A DNA stretch of 64,000 nt from DASZTV01 sp035550655 (GTDB taxonomy: Bacteria; Actinomycetota; Actinomycetes; JAFAQI01). The translations under genes were made by a program, and so were the position numbers. Shown piece by piece: positions 1 to 8,049 of the stretch. The stretch is from assembly GCA_035550655.1 (NCBI GenBank), contig DASZOU010000013.1, positions 3,317 to 67,316 of the forward strand. Reading direction: 5' to 3'. The notes under the pieces were generated by a model. It was not told the DNA's origin. It was given only the letters and a program-made list of their open reading frames with translations, and did not search any database. Position 1 is the stretch's first letter, and each line of letters starts with the position of its first letter.

Positions 1-240
1 GTCGTTGCCAAACTTGGTCGCCAGCACGATGTCAGCGCGCGCCGCGCCGAGAACCTCGCCGAGGAAGTCCTCCGACTCGCCGTAGATGTCCGCGGTGTCG
101 AACAGTGTGATGCCGGCATCCAGCGCGGCGTGCACCACCGCGCGCGTCTGCTCGAGATCGATCCGGCGGCCGAAGTTGTTGCAGCCGAGTCCGACCACCG
201 AAACCCGAAGCCCTGAATCGCCTAGCGCCCGAAACTCCAC
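1..240 (-). CDS. Aldo/keto reductase, N-terminal part
   Basis: Only the first 80 residues lie in the window; the gene runs off the left edge. The GTG at 240 gives MEFRALGDSGLRVSVVGLGC, followed by the family hallmark GITLFDTADIYGESE, in which the Asp and Tyr are catalytic-site residues, and then LATKFGND. These proteins are NADPH-dependent carbonyl reductases with a TIM-barrel fold. The start lies 14 bases after the cimA stop, so it is probably the last gene of the cimA transcript. The substrate cannot be inferred. Confidence 0.85.
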   Translation of the reverse strand, partial: MEFRALGDSGLRVSVVGLGCNNFGRRIDLEQTRAVVHAALDAGITLFDTADIYGESEDFLGEVLGAARADIVLATKFGND

Positions 241-253
241 GGGGCTCAGCCTG

Positions 254-1846
254 TCATGGCGCGTTGGACTTCGAGATCAGCAGACCGAAGGTGTAGGCGT
301 CGTCAAGGGCCTGCCAGGACGCCGCGATGACGTTCTCGTCCACCCCGACGGTGTCCCACTCCCGCTCGCCGTTGGTGGTCCGCACCAGCACCCGTGTGAT
401 CGCTCCGGTGCCGTGCGCCCCCTCGAGGATGCGCACCTTGTAGTCGACCAGCTCAAGCTTTCCCAGCTGCGGGTAGAACGGCTCCAGCGCCTTGCGCAGC
501 GCCATGTCGAGGGCGTTGACCGGACCGTTTCCCTCACCGATCGCGACGATCCGCTCTTCGCCGACGAACAGCTTGACCGTCGCCTCCGAGGTCCCGCCGT
601 GCTCCTCCGTGCCGTCGGTGATCACGCGATACGCCTCGAGCACGAACGGCCGCGCCCGCTCGCCGTCGACCTCCTCGCGCAGCATCAGCTCGAAGGACGC
701 CTCCGCGGCCTCGAACGAGTACCCCTCAGCCTCCATCCGCTTGACCCGCTCGATCACCCGACCGACGACCTCGCGGTCGACCTCGATGTCGAGCTCGCGC
801 GCCTTGAGCTCAACGCTCGCCCGGCCGGCGAGCTCGGACACCAGCACTCGCATGTCGTTGCCGACGAGCGCGGGATCGGTGTGCTGATAAAGGTCCGGGT
901 CGACCTTGAGGGCCGAGGCGTGCAGTCCCGCCTTGTGGGCGAATGCACTCGCGCCGACCCACGGTTGGTGGTCGTCGGGCGCGATGTTGGCCAGCTCCGC
1001 GATTGCGTGGCTGACCCGGACCAGCTCTGAGATTGCCCCTTCGGGCAGTACCGGAAGCTCCAGCTTGAGCTGCAGACCGGCGACGATGGAGAACAGGTCG
1101 GCGTTGCCGGCCCGCTCGCCGTACCCGTTCGCCGTTCCCTGCACGTGCGTCGCACCGGCCTGTACGGCGGCAAGCGAGTTCGCGACGGCACATGCGGTGT
1201 CGTCGTGGGCATGGATCCCGATGCGGGTCTCAGGGTGAGCGAGCCAGCCGACGACTTCGCCGACGACATCCGTCAGGCGGGTCGGCAGCATCCCGCCGTT
1301 GGTGTCGCACAACGCGACGACCTCGGCGCCCGCCTCGGCGGCGGTCGCGAGGACCTCGAGCGCGTATTCACGGTTGAGGTGGTAGCCGTCGAAGAAGTGC
1401 TCGGCGTCGAGAAAGACCCGCCGCCCCTCGGCACGCAGGAACGACACGGTGTCGCGCACCATTGCGAGGTTCTCCTCGAGCGTCGTCCGCAGCGCGCGCT
1501 CGACGTGTCCGGTGTGCGACTTCGCGACGAGGGTGACAACCGGCGTCTGCGCGTCGACCAGAGCGCGCACCTGCGGGTCGTCGGCGGCAGCCACACCGGC
1601 CTTGCGGGTGGCGCCGAAGGCCGCGAGCACCGCGTTCTTCAGCTGCAGGTCACCCGCCGCCGCGCGGCGGAAGAAGGCCTCGTCCTTCGGGTTGGCACCC
1701 GGCCAGCCCCCCTCGATGAAGCCGACGCCGAGCGAGTCGAGGTGCGCGGCGACCGCGAGCTTGTCGTCGACAGACAGCGACAGGCCTTCCATCTGCGATC
1801 CGTCGCGCAGCGTCGTGTCGTAGACGTGCAGGTCGGTGAGTGCCAC
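254..1846 (-). CDS. cimA: (R)-citramalate synthase
   Basis: The product is 530 residues. It condenses pyruvate with acetyl-CoA to citramalate, the threonine-independent entry into isoleucine synthesis. It starts with the HMGL-like signature VYDTTLRDGSQMEG and has the metal-binding HAHDD motif mid-domain. The C-terminal LeuA-type regulatory dimer domain (VKLFVGEERIVAIGEGNGPV) should bind the feedback inhibitor. The GTG at 1846 is chosen because an AAGGGA ribosome site precedes it and homologues begin near LTDLHVYD. The reading frame stays open upstream, but that stretch is the attenuator. LeuA-like homocitrate synthases are less likely given the length and motif set. Confidence 0.92.
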   Translation of the reverse strand: MALTDLHVYDTTLRDGSQMEGLSLSVDDKLAVAAHLDSLGVGFIEGGWPGANPKDEAFFRRAAAGDLQLKNAVLAAFGATRKAGVAAADDPQVRALVDAQTPVVTLVAKSHTGHVERALRTTLEENLAMVRDTVSFLRAEGRRVFLDAEHFFDGYHLNREYALEVLATAAEAGAEVVALCDTNGGMLPTRLTDVVGEVVGWLAHPETRIGIHAHDDTACAVANSLAAVQAGATHVQGTANGYGERAGNADLFSIVAGLQLKLELPVLPEGAISELVRVSHAIAELANIAPDDHQPWVGASAFAHKAGLHASALKVDPDLYQHTDPALVGNDMRVLVSELAGRASVELKARELDIEVDREVVGRVIERVKRMEAEGYSFEAAEASFELMLREEVDGERARPFVLEAYRVITDGTEEHGGTSEATVKLFVGEERIVAIGEGNGPVNALDMALRKALEPFYPQLGKLELVDYKVRILEGAHGTGAITRVLVRTTNGEREWDTVGVDENVIAASWQALDDAYTFGLLISKSNAP

Positions 1847-1891
1847 CGGTTCGGTCCCTTCGAGGAGGTGTCTGTCGCGTGTGATCCCAAC

Positions 1892-1960
1892 AAAAAACCC
1901 CCGACCCTTCACAAGGGCAGCGGGGGTTGCGCGTCGGCTGTGGTGCTTAGCCGACGCGCA
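1892..1960 (-). terminator. Attenuator hairpins upstream of cimA
   Basis: In the minus-strand RNA a perfect 12-bp stem comes first (arms 1949-1960 and 1928-1939, nine-base loop). An intrinsic terminator follows: an AACCCCCG/CGGGGGTT stem with an inner CCCTT/AAGGG helix and a six-T run ending near 1892. The first stem begins just after the Ile-Ile codons of the leader peptide. This is the geometry expected if ribosome position decides termination before cimA. Confidence 0.8.
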
Positions 1961-1988
1961 CACAAATAATCGTGGCGGAGAACGTCAC
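1947..1988 (-). CDS. cimA leader peptide (MTFSATIICVRVG)
   Basis: A 13-codon reading frame starts at GTG 1988 and ends at TAA 1947-1949. It contains consecutive ATT ATT isoleucine codons and two valine codons. It sits directly before the long stem and terminator that precede cimA, the gene committing carbon to isoleucine. The inference is translational sensing of charged tRNA-Ile. A possible promoter places transcription at or near the GTG, so the leader would be read as a leaderless message. Too short for homology support; the call rests on codons and context. Confidence 0.7.
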   Translation of the reverse strand: MTFSATIICVRVG

Positions 1989-1994
1989 GAGATC

Positions 1995-2024
1995 AGTCTT
2001 CGTCACGGACCCGCAATCGGTCAA
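1995..2024 (-). promoter_or_regulatory. Promoter of the cimA leader
   Basis: On the minus strand TTGACC (2019-2024) lies 18 bases before AAGACT (1995-2000), which is six bases before the leader GTG. The -35 overlaps the purT stop codon, so cimA can be expressed independently of purT. Confidence 0.45.
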
Positions 2025-3193
2025 GCCGGAGCATCGACGGGGACCACCGACATCGCTCCGGCCGCGGCTTGCGCGCGGCTCCTGGCCGCATCGACATCGT
2101 CCCCACTGGCGACGGCGACCGCCATGCGGCGGCCCGGATGAGCTGACGGCTTGCCGAACACCCGCACCAGGGTGTCCGGGCCGCTCAGTGCCTGCCCGAC
2201 CCCGGCGACCGTCGGCGCATCGATCTCACGATCGGCGAGCACCACCGCGCTGGCGGAGGGCCGGACGTTTGCGACATCGTCGGGCCGCACCGGCAGTCCG
2301 AGGATCGCCCGCACATGCAGGCCGAACTCGCTCGTTGCCTGGCTGACAAGCGTCACCAGGCCCGTGTCGTGGGGCCGCGGGCTGACTTCGCTGAAGAGCA
2401 CCTGGTCATCGGGCGTGACGAACAGCTCCACCCCGAACACGCCGCGTCCGCCGAGCTCATCGGTGATCCTGACTGCGATGTCGGTCGCACGGCTCAGCGC
2501 AAGGTCCGACATCGGCTGCGGCTGCCACGACTCGCGGTAGTCGCCGCCCTCCTGACGGTGCCCGATCGGTGGGCAGCACGTCGTGCCTGCAGCGTGCCGG
2601 ACGGTCAGCAAGGTGATCTCGTAGGCGAACTCGACGAAGCCCTCGACGATGACGGCCTGGTCCGCGACGCGACCGCACGTGCGTGCGTATCGCCACGCCG
2701 CCAGCGGGTCGTCGTCGACCCCCACCACTGACTGACCCTTGCCGGACGAGCTCATTACGGGCTTCACGACACAGGGCCGCCCCAGCGACTCCACCGCGGC
2801 GACGTACTCCGCCTCAGTGGTCGCGAACCGGTAAGGAGAGGTCGGCAGACCCAGGGTCTCCGCGGCGAGGCGGCGGATGCCCTCCCGATCCATCGTGAGC
2901 CGCGCCGCACGAGCCGTGGGGATGACGGTCCAGCCCTCGCCTTCGAGGTCGACGAGGGATTCGGTCGCGATCGCCTCGACCTCCGGTACGACGAAGTCCG
3001 GTCGAGTCTCTTCGACAAGTGCCCGCACGGCAGCGGGGTCGAGCATGTCGAGCACGCGCCGATGAGGGGTGACCTGCATCGCAGGCGCGTCGTCGTACCG
3101 ATCCGCCGCGATGACCTCGACGCCGAGTGCCGCCGCCTCCAGCGCCACCTCCTTGCCGAGCTCCCCGGCGCCAAGAAGAAGCAGTCGCGTCAC
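2021..3193 (-). CDS. purT: Formate-dependent phosphoribosylglycinamide formyltransferase
   Basis: The 390-residue ATP-grasp enzyme formylates GAR with formate and ATP in purine synthesis and does not need the folate-dependent PurN. It opens with LLLLGAGELGKEVALEAAAL and AADRYDDAPAMQV, typical of PurT. The ATP-grasp core follows (CVVKPVMSSSGKGQS) with the metal/ATP site FGVELFV and FSEVSPRPHDTGLVT. The GTG at 3193 matches the family N terminus and the usual length of about 390. It lies 35 bases downstream of ilvE but has its own apparent -10 element. Confidence 0.93.
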   Translation of the reverse strand: MTRLLLLGAGELGKEVALEAAALGVEVIAADRYDDAPAMQVTPHRRVLDMLDPAAVRALVEETRPDFVVPEVEAIATESLVDLEGEGWTVIPTARAARLTMDREGIRRLAAETLGLPTSPYRFATTEAEYVAAVESLGRPCVVKPVMSSSGKGQSVVGVDDDPLAAWRYARTCGRVADQAVIVEGFVEFAYEITLLTVRHAAGTTCCPPIGHRQEGGDYRESWQPQPMSDLALSRATDIAVRITDELGGRGVFGVELFVTPDDQVLFSEVSPRPHDTGLVTLVSQATSEFGLHVRAILGLPVRPDDVANVRPSASAVVLADREIDAPTVAGVGQALSGPDTLVRVFGKPSAHPGRRMAVAVASGDDVDAARSRAQAAAGAMSVVPVDAPA

Positions 3194-3200
3194 GGAGCGC

Positions 3201-3206
3201 ACGCTA
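3201..3206 (-). promoter_or_regulatory. -10 element of purT
   Basis: TAGCGT on the minus strand lies seven bases before the purT GTG, with no Shine-Dalgarno in between. This fits a leaderless transcript. No -35 consensus is evident. Confidence 0.4.
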
Positions 3207-3228
3207 TGACGGAAGCGATACCCCCTTG

Positions 3229-4308
3229 CTACGCGACTCGGTGCATCCAGCCGTGGGTGTCGGGCGTACGGCCGTACTGCAGGTCGATCAGGGCCGCCCG
3301 CAGCTTCGTCGCCACCGGGGTCTCGGCCGGCGAGGTGACCTCCCCGCTGTGCCACTTCAGGGTGCCGATCGGGACGATCACCGCCGCCGTTCCGCAGGCG
3401 AAAACCTCGGTGATCCGGCCGGTGTCCACGCCCTTGCGCCACTCGTCGATGTCGACTCGGCGCTCCTCGACCTCGTGCCCGAGTTCGCCGGCAAGGGTCT
3501 TCAGCGCGTCGCGCGTGCCACCCTCGAGGATCGTGCCGGTCAGCTCAGGGGTGACGAGCGTGCCGTCGTCCTGCACGAACCAGAGGTTCATGCCGCCGAG
3601 CTCCTCGACCCACCGCCGCTCGGTCGAGTCGAGGAAGAGCACCTGGTCGCAGCCGTTCGCGATGCCCTCCTGCTGAGCGACGAGGCTCGCTGCGTAGTTG
3701 CCGCTGCACTTGGCGGCACCGGTCCCGCCCGGCGCGGCGCGCGTGTAGTCCTCCGACAGCCAGATCGTGACCTGCTTGGCACCCGAGGAGAAGTACGGGC
3801 CGACCGGGGACGCGATCACGAGGAAGGTGACGTGCGACGCGGGCTTCACGCCGAGGCCCACCTCGGTCGCCATCATGAACGGACGCAGGTAGAGGCTGGC
3901 CTCACCGTCGCCCGGCACCCACCTGGCATCGATGCTGACCAGCTGATCCGACGCCGCGACGAAATCCTCGAGCGGGAGGTCGGGCAGCGCCAGGCGGTGC
4001 GCAGACCGGTTGAAGCGCTCGGCGTTGAAGCCAGGCCGGAACGTCGCGATGCCGCCATCGGGCTGGCGGTATGCCTTGAAGCCTTCGAAGATCGCCTGCC
4101 CGTAGTGAAAGACGTGAGTGGCGGGGTCGAGGCTGAGCGGACCGTACGGGCGTACCCGCGCGTTGTGCCAGCCGGCGTCGGGCGTCCACTCCACCGTGAC
4201 CATGTGGTCGGTGAAGTACTTGCCGAACCCCGGCGCCGCGAGGATCTCGGCCAGACGCTCGGGTGAGGTCGGTTGCGACGTCGGCTCGACGCTGAACTCA
4301 ACAGCCAT
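3229..4308 (-). CDS. ilvE: Branched-chain amino acid aminotransferase
   Basis: The 359-residue class IV PLP aminotransferase makes leucine, isoleucine and valine from their 2-keto acids. Visible family motifs are HYGQAIFEGFKAY near residue 68, LYLRPFMMATE, and AAKCSGNYAAS with the PLP lysine at residue 200. The ending GEVTSPAETPVATKLRAALI is typical. The ATG at 4308 lies ten bases after the leuB stop, so leuB and ilvE are almost certainly cotranscribed. Confidence 0.95.
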   Translation of the reverse strand: MAVEFSVEPTSQPTSPERLAEILAAPGFGKYFTDHMVTVEWTPDAGWHNARVRPYGPLSLDPATHVFHYGQAIFEGFKAYRQPDGGIATFRPGFNAERFNRSAHRLALPDLPLEDFVAASDQLVSIDARWVPGDGEASLYLRPFMMATEVGLGVKPASHVTFLVIASPVGPYFSSGAKQVTIWLSEDYTRAAPGGTGAAKCSGNYAASLVAQQEGIANGCDQVLFLDSTERRWVEELGGMNLWFVQDDGTLVTPELTGTILEGGTRDALKTLAGELGHEVEERRVDIDEWRKGVDTGRITEVFACGTAAVIVPIGTLKWHSGEVTSPAETPVATKLRAALIDLQYGRTPDTHGWMHRVA

Positions 4309-4317
4309 GGTCCGAGA

Positions 4318-5355
4318 TTAGGTCAGGCGAGCGGTGATCGCATCCCCGATATCGCTCGTGCTGCGCTTGGAATCGCCGCGTTCGGCAAGATCAGCTGCCG
4401 CTGCGGACTCGACCCGCTTGGCGGCGTCGTGCAGCGACAGCGAGTCGAGCAGCATCGCGACCGATAGCACCGTGGCAGTCGGGTCGGCGAGGCCCTGCCC
4501 GGCGATGTCGGGAGCGCTGCCGTGCACCGGCTCGAACATGCTGGGCGCCGTCCCGTCGACGTTGAGGTTGCCGCTTGCCGCGAGCCCGATGCCGCCGGCG
4601 ATCGCTGCGCCGAGGTCGGTGACGATGTCACCGAACAGGTTGTCCGTGACCACCACGTCGAAGCGCTCGGGCTGCGTGACGAAGTACAGGCAGGCCGCGT
4701 CAACGTGTGCGTAGTCGACGCTCACATCCGGAAAGTCGGCGGCGACCTCGTCGACAGTCCGCTGCCAGAGCCCGCCGGCATGGACCAGCACGTTGGTCTT
4801 GTGCACCAGGGTCAGCTTCTTGCGCGGCCGCGCCGAGGCACGGGCGAAGGCGTCGCGCACCACTCGCTCCACGCCGTACCGCGTGTTCACGCTCTCCTCG
4901 TTGGCGACTTCGTTCGGGGTGCCGGAGCGCATCGAGCCACCGACTCCGACGTACGGCCCTTCGGTGCCTTCCCGGACGACGACCATGTCGATCTGCGCCG
5001 GCTCGACGCCCGCGAGCGGGGTTGAGACCCCCGGGTACAGCTTCACCGGGCGCAGGTTGACGGCGTGCTCGAAGGCGAAGCGCAGCTTGAGGAGCAGGCC
5101 GCGCTCGAGCACGCCGGACGGCACCGTCGGGTCGCCGACCGCGCCGAGCAGGATCGCGTCGTGCTGCCGCAGCTCCTCGAGGACGCTGTCGGGCAGCGTC
5201 TCACCGGTGCGATGCCACCGTGCGGCGCCGAGGTCGTAGTCGGTCGTCTCGACCTTGACGCCGTCGGGCTCGACCGCAGCGCGAAGGACCTTCAGGCCCT
5301 CGGCGACGACCTCCTGACCAATGCCGTCGCCGGCGATCACCGCAATGCTCGTCAC
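4318..5355 (-). CDS. leuB: 3-isopropylmalate dehydrogenase
   Basis: The 345-residue NAD-dependent beta-decarboxylating dehydrogenase converts 3-isopropylmalate to 2-oxoisocaproate in leucine synthesis. Evidence includes VIAGDGIGQEV at the start, LLLKLRFAFEHAVNLRPVK, the VVREGTEGPYVG block, the catalytic LVHKTNVLVHAGG region, and the metal/cofactor site VVTDNLFGDIVTDLGAAIAGG. The GTG at 5355 matches the family N terminus; the frame stays open far upstream but that stretch is a repeat. A TAACCT hexamer eight bases upstream could be its -10. First gene of the leuB-ilvE-purT run. Confidence 0.95.
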   Translation of the reverse strand: MTSIAVIAGDGIGQEVVAEGLKVLRAAVEPDGVKVETTDYDLGAARWHRTGETLPDSVLEELRQHDAILLGAVGDPTVPSGVLERGLLLKLRFAFEHAVNLRPVKLYPGVSTPLAGVEPAQIDMVVVREGTEGPYVGVGGSMRSGTPNEVANEESVNTRYGVERVVRDAFARASARPRKKLTLVHKTNVLVHAGGLWQRTVDEVAADFPDVSVDYAHVDAACLYFVTQPERFDVVVTDNLFGDIVTDLGAAIAGGIGLAASGNLNVDGTAPSMFEPVHGSAPDIAGQGLADPTATVLSVAMLLDSLSLHDAAKRVESAAAADLAERGDSKRSTSDIGDAITARLT

Positions 5356-5412
5356 GACCGGCGAGGTTAGTCGATGCGGCGTCAGCGGCTCTGAGGTTCC
5401 CGGCCTTGCCTT

Positions 5413-5745
5413 CTCGGGCCTGCCTTCGGCTGCGGCCCGGCAAACCCAAAAGGCGCTGAAACCAGGGCGGCGGCTTGGCGCCCTGCTTGGCTTGCTCTGC
5501 TCCGTTGCGTTGAGTTGTGGGTTTGACGAGTCGGGTGGGCTGTGGATTGTGGGTTTGACGTGCCAAAAGCAGCCGAATCGGCACGTCAAACCCACAAACC
5601 GACGCACGATCGCCAGCGGGAGCGGAACCAGCCACCTAACAGCCAAGTCAACGCAACGGAGCAACGGAACCCAAGCGGGAAGCCAAGCCACCTCCCGGTC
5701 GTAGCGCTTTGGCTCTTCGGGCCGCGGCCGAAGGCGAGGCCCGAT
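5413..5745. repeat. Large nested imperfect inverted repeat in a 525-base gap
   Basis: The divergent gap 5356-5880 is dominated by an imperfect palindrome centred near 5572. The inner arms 5547-5564 and 5580-5597 are perfect 18-mers around a 15-base loop. The next arms, 5498-5517 and 5644-5663, match at 19 of 20 bases. Farther out the arms stay recognisable (roughly three quarters identical) to about 5413 and 5745. GCCGCGGCCGAAGGC-like motifs recur to 5815. No gene is supported here; frames running through it are extensions of leuB or of the transporter. Confidence 0.75.
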
Positions 5746-5867
5746 AGAAACCCTGAGCGCCCGGAGCCGAAGGCCGGGCCCGAGAAAGACCCAGCGGCCG
5801 CGGCCGAAGGCCAGGATCGACACCCCGCCCGGTCCGAAACCCGCCGGAAGCCGTCCCACCCAACTCG

Positions 5868-5873
5868 TAGGGT
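5868..5873 (+). promoter_or_regulatory. -10 element of the EamA gene
   Basis: TAGGGT lies seven bases before GTG 5881. No Shine-Dalgarno is present, consistent with a leaderless message. It also decides the start codon, since the frame remains open upstream. Confidence 0.45.
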
Positions 5874-5880
5874 CGAGGCC

Positions 5881-6786
5881 GTGACGCGGCGCGGCTGGGT
5901 GCTGTTCGTATCGATGTGCTTGATCTGGGGCCTTCCTTACCTGCTGATCCGGATCGCCGTCCGCGACCTGAGCCCGGCGGACCTCGTCTTCGCTCGTACG
6001 GCGATCGGCGCGGTGCTGCTGGTGCCGATCGCGGCCTGGCGCGGCGTGCTCGGAGGGCTGCGCGGGCATTGGCGGTGGGTCATCGCCTACACCGGCGTCG
6101 AGCTCACCATCCCGTGGCTGTTGCTCTCGAGCGCGGAGGAGCACCTCACCAGCTCGTTCGCGGGCTTGCTCGTCGCCGCGGTTCCCCTTGTGGGGATCGC
6201 CGTCACTCGGCTGCTGGGTCTGGCAGAGGAGATGACGACCCGGCGGTGGGTCGGACTGCTCGTCGGTATCGGGGGCGTCGCGTCGCTCGTCGGCCTGCAA
6301 GTCGGCACCGTCGACATGGCGGCGGTCGCCCAGATCGCGTTCGTGGCCGTCGGGTACGCGGTCGGGCCGCTGATCCTCACTCATCGGCTCGGGGAAGCAC
6401 CTGGTCTTGCCGTCGTCGCGGCATCGCTCGGCATCACCGCGCTCGTCTACGCGCCGATCGCGATCGCCCGGCCGCCGAACCACCTGAGTGGCGAGGTGAT
6501 CTGGTCGGTGGCCGGGCTCGCGGTGATCTGCACCGCCTTGGCCTTCGTCGTCTTCTTCTGGCTCATCGCGGAAGTGGGTCCGACCCGGGCAACCGTGATC
6601 ACCTACGTGAACCCCGCGGTGGCGATCGCCCTCGGCGTCGCGGTGTTGGGCGAGCACCTCACCCGCGGCATGATCGTCGGCTTCCCGCTCGTCCTGATCG
6701 GTTCGTACTTCGCGACTGCCCGCAAACCGGGCGAACCGGGTACCGAGTCAATCGTGGTCGAGGACGCGATCGTCAGCCCCGGCTGA
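5881..6786 (+). CDS. EamA/DMT-superfamily membrane transporter
   Basis: The 301-residue protein is highly hydrophobic with about ten predicted membrane segments in two repeated EamA halves. The first half starts LFVSMCLIWGLPYLLIRIAV; the second ends ATVITYVNPAVAIALGVAVLGEHLT, a typical DMT repeat ending. Such proteins usually export metabolites or amino acids. Being divergent from leuB makes an amino-acid-related role conceivable, but that is only context. The start at GTG 5881 follows from the adjacent -10 and from the membrane segment beginning a few residues later. Confidence 0.88.
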   Translation: MTRRGWVLFVSMCLIWGLPYLLIRIAVRDLSPADLVFARTAIGAVLLVPIAAWRGVLGGLRGHWRWVIAYTGVELTIPWLLLSSAEEHLTSSFAGLLVAAVPLVGIAVTRLLGLAEEMTTRRWVGLLVGIGGVASLVGLQVGTVDMAAVAQIAFVAVGYAVGPLILTHRLGEAPGLAVVAASLGITALVYAPIAIARPPNHLSGEVIWSVAGLAVICTALAFVVFFWLIAEVGPTRATVITYVNPAVAIALGVAVLGEHLTRGMIVGFPLVLIGSYFATARKPGEPGTESIVVEDAIVSPG

Positions 6787-6790
6787 TACC

Positions 6791-6796
6791 TACACT
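6791..6796 (+). promoter_or_regulatory. -10 element of the receiver-only regulator
   Basis: TACACT lies six bases before GTG 6803, with no ribosome site. The same arrangement (TAGGAT, six bases) precedes the next regulator, supporting duplication of the promoter with the gene. Confidence 0.45.
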
Positions 6797-6802
6797 CGCC
6801 GT

Positions 6803-7189
6803 GTGCGATCGGAGCGGAAGCTTCGGGTGCTCGTCATCGACGACGATGCGCCGACTCGCGCGCTGATCGAGGACCTGCTCGGGGACGAGGGCTTCGAGGT
6901 CGACTGCATCGCGCACGCCACCGAGGCGCTGGCCGCAATCGAACAGCGGCCACCCGATGTGATCCTGCTCGACATCATGATGCCGGAGATCAGTGGCTTC
7001 GACTTGATGACCGAGATCCGCGGCCAGGCCGACGTGCCGATCATCTTCCTGTCCGCCAAGGGCGGCGAAGCCGACCGCGTCCGAGGCCTTCGCCTCGGCG
7101 CGGACGACTACGTCGTGAAGCCGTTCAGCAACGACGAGCTGGTGCAGCGGGTGCGCGCGCTCGGCAGCCGCCGCGTCAAGCGCGGTTGA
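6803..7189 (+). CDS. Receiver-only response regulator
   Basis: The 128-residue protein is a complete CheY-like receiver and nothing else. The acidic pocket is D13-D15, the phosphoacceptor is D57 in VILLDIMMPE, the switch Ser is S84 and the conserved Lys is K106 in YVVKPF. It closely resembles the receiver of the next gene, sharing GFDLMTEIR, VPIIFLSA and LGADDYVVKPF, so the pair looks like a tandem duplication. The reading frame stops 20 residues after the KPF motif with no DNA-binding domain. No histidine kinase is adjacent. Possible roles are phosphate sink or protein-protein regulator. Confidence 0.9.
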   Translation: MRSERKLRVLVIDDDAPTRALIEDLLGDEGFEVDCIAHATEALAAIEQRPPDVILLDIMMPEISGFDLMTEIRGQADVPIIFLSAKGGEADRVRGLRLGADDYVVKPFSNDELVQRVRALGSRRVKRG

Positions 7190-7259
7190 TCGCGCGCACC
7201 ACCACTGGGTGCAGCTTTGTCATGACCCGGGCCGGATCGGCCTCCCGCGGGGCGCTCCG

Positions 7260-7265
7260 TAGGAT
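7260..7265 (+). promoter_or_regulatory. -10 element of the OmpR-type regulator
   Basis: TAGGAT lies six bases before GTG 7272. It fits a leaderless transcript. Confidence 0.45.
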
Positions 7266-7271
7266 TCCCGT

Positions 7272-7970
7272 GTGCGGACGAGGCGGCAGCTGCACGTCCT
7301 CGTGGTGGACGACGATGCCGCGATCCGCGACCTGCTCGAGGCACTGTTGCGTGACGAAGGCTTCGTCGTCGAAGCCGCCGGAGACCCGCGTAGCGCACTG
7401 GACGCGATTGCCAACCGCAAACCCGACGTGATCTTGCTCGACATCATGATGCCGGAGATGAGCGGCTTCGACCTGATGACGGAGATCCGCAGGAGCTCCG
7501 ACGTCCCCATCATCTTCCTGTCCGCCCGTAGCGGCGAGACCGACCGTGTCCTCGGGCTGCGAATGGGCGCCGACGACTACGTCGTCAAACCCTTCAGCGG
7601 GGCTGAGCTGGTCGCCCGTATCTATGCGCTCATGCGCAGGCGGGGGGACGGTGCGGCCACGGCACCCGCGAGACTGCGCTTCGGACCGCTCACGGTGGAC
7701 CTCGGCGCGCGAGAGGTTTCGCTCAACGGGGCTGTCATCGACACCACCGCCAAGGAGTTCGACCTGCTCGCACTGCTCGCCGCGTCGCCTCGGCGGGTCT
7801 TCAGCCGCGAACAGCTGCTTGACCGAGTGTGGGGCTCCTCCTCGAAGTGGCAGGACCCGTCGACCGTCACCGAGCACGTACGTCGGCTGCGAACCAAGAT
7901 CGAATCCGATCCGCGCAACCCCCGCTTCCTCCAGACCGTACGAGGCGTCGGCTACCGCTTCGAGGGATGA
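7272..7970 (+). CDS. OmpR/PhoB-family response regulator, orphan
   Basis: The 232-residue protein has a receiver domain (residues 1-120; D13-D15, D57, K106) and a C-terminal winged-helix domain (about 135-232). The latter shows the standard KEFDLLALLAASPRRVFSRE, VTEHVRRLRTKIE and VRGVGYRFEG blocks. It should bind DNA when phosphorylated. No sensor kinase lies nearby, so it is an orphan. The next genes downstream on the same strand are the secreted cluster starting at 8150; regulation of that cluster is only a positional suggestion. Confidence 0.93.
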   Translation: MRTRRQLHVLVVDDDAAIRDLLEALLRDEGFVVEAAGDPRSALDAIANRKPDVILLDIMMPEMSGFDLMTEIRRSSDVPIIFLSARSGETDRVLGLRMGADDYVVKPFSGAELVARIYALMRRRGDGAATAPARLRFGPLTVDLGAREVSLNGAVIDTTAKEFDLLALLAASPRRVFSREQLLDRVWGSSSKWQDPSTVTEHVRRLRTKIESDPRNPRFLQTVRGVGYRFEG

Positions 7971-8049
7971 TCCCGCATCGGCCTCGGACCGCCCCAAGTT
8001 GAGCCGAAGTGCCCGGAGTTGTCCAAATGTTGTGAATCCGTGGCTTGAG

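Noticed and set aside
5355..6657. N-terminal extension of leuB across the repeat
   Set aside because: The frame stays open, but the added sequence is low-complexity Arg/Asp-rich, covers the inverted repeat and lies antisense to the transporter gene. LeuB homologues begin at the start used here.
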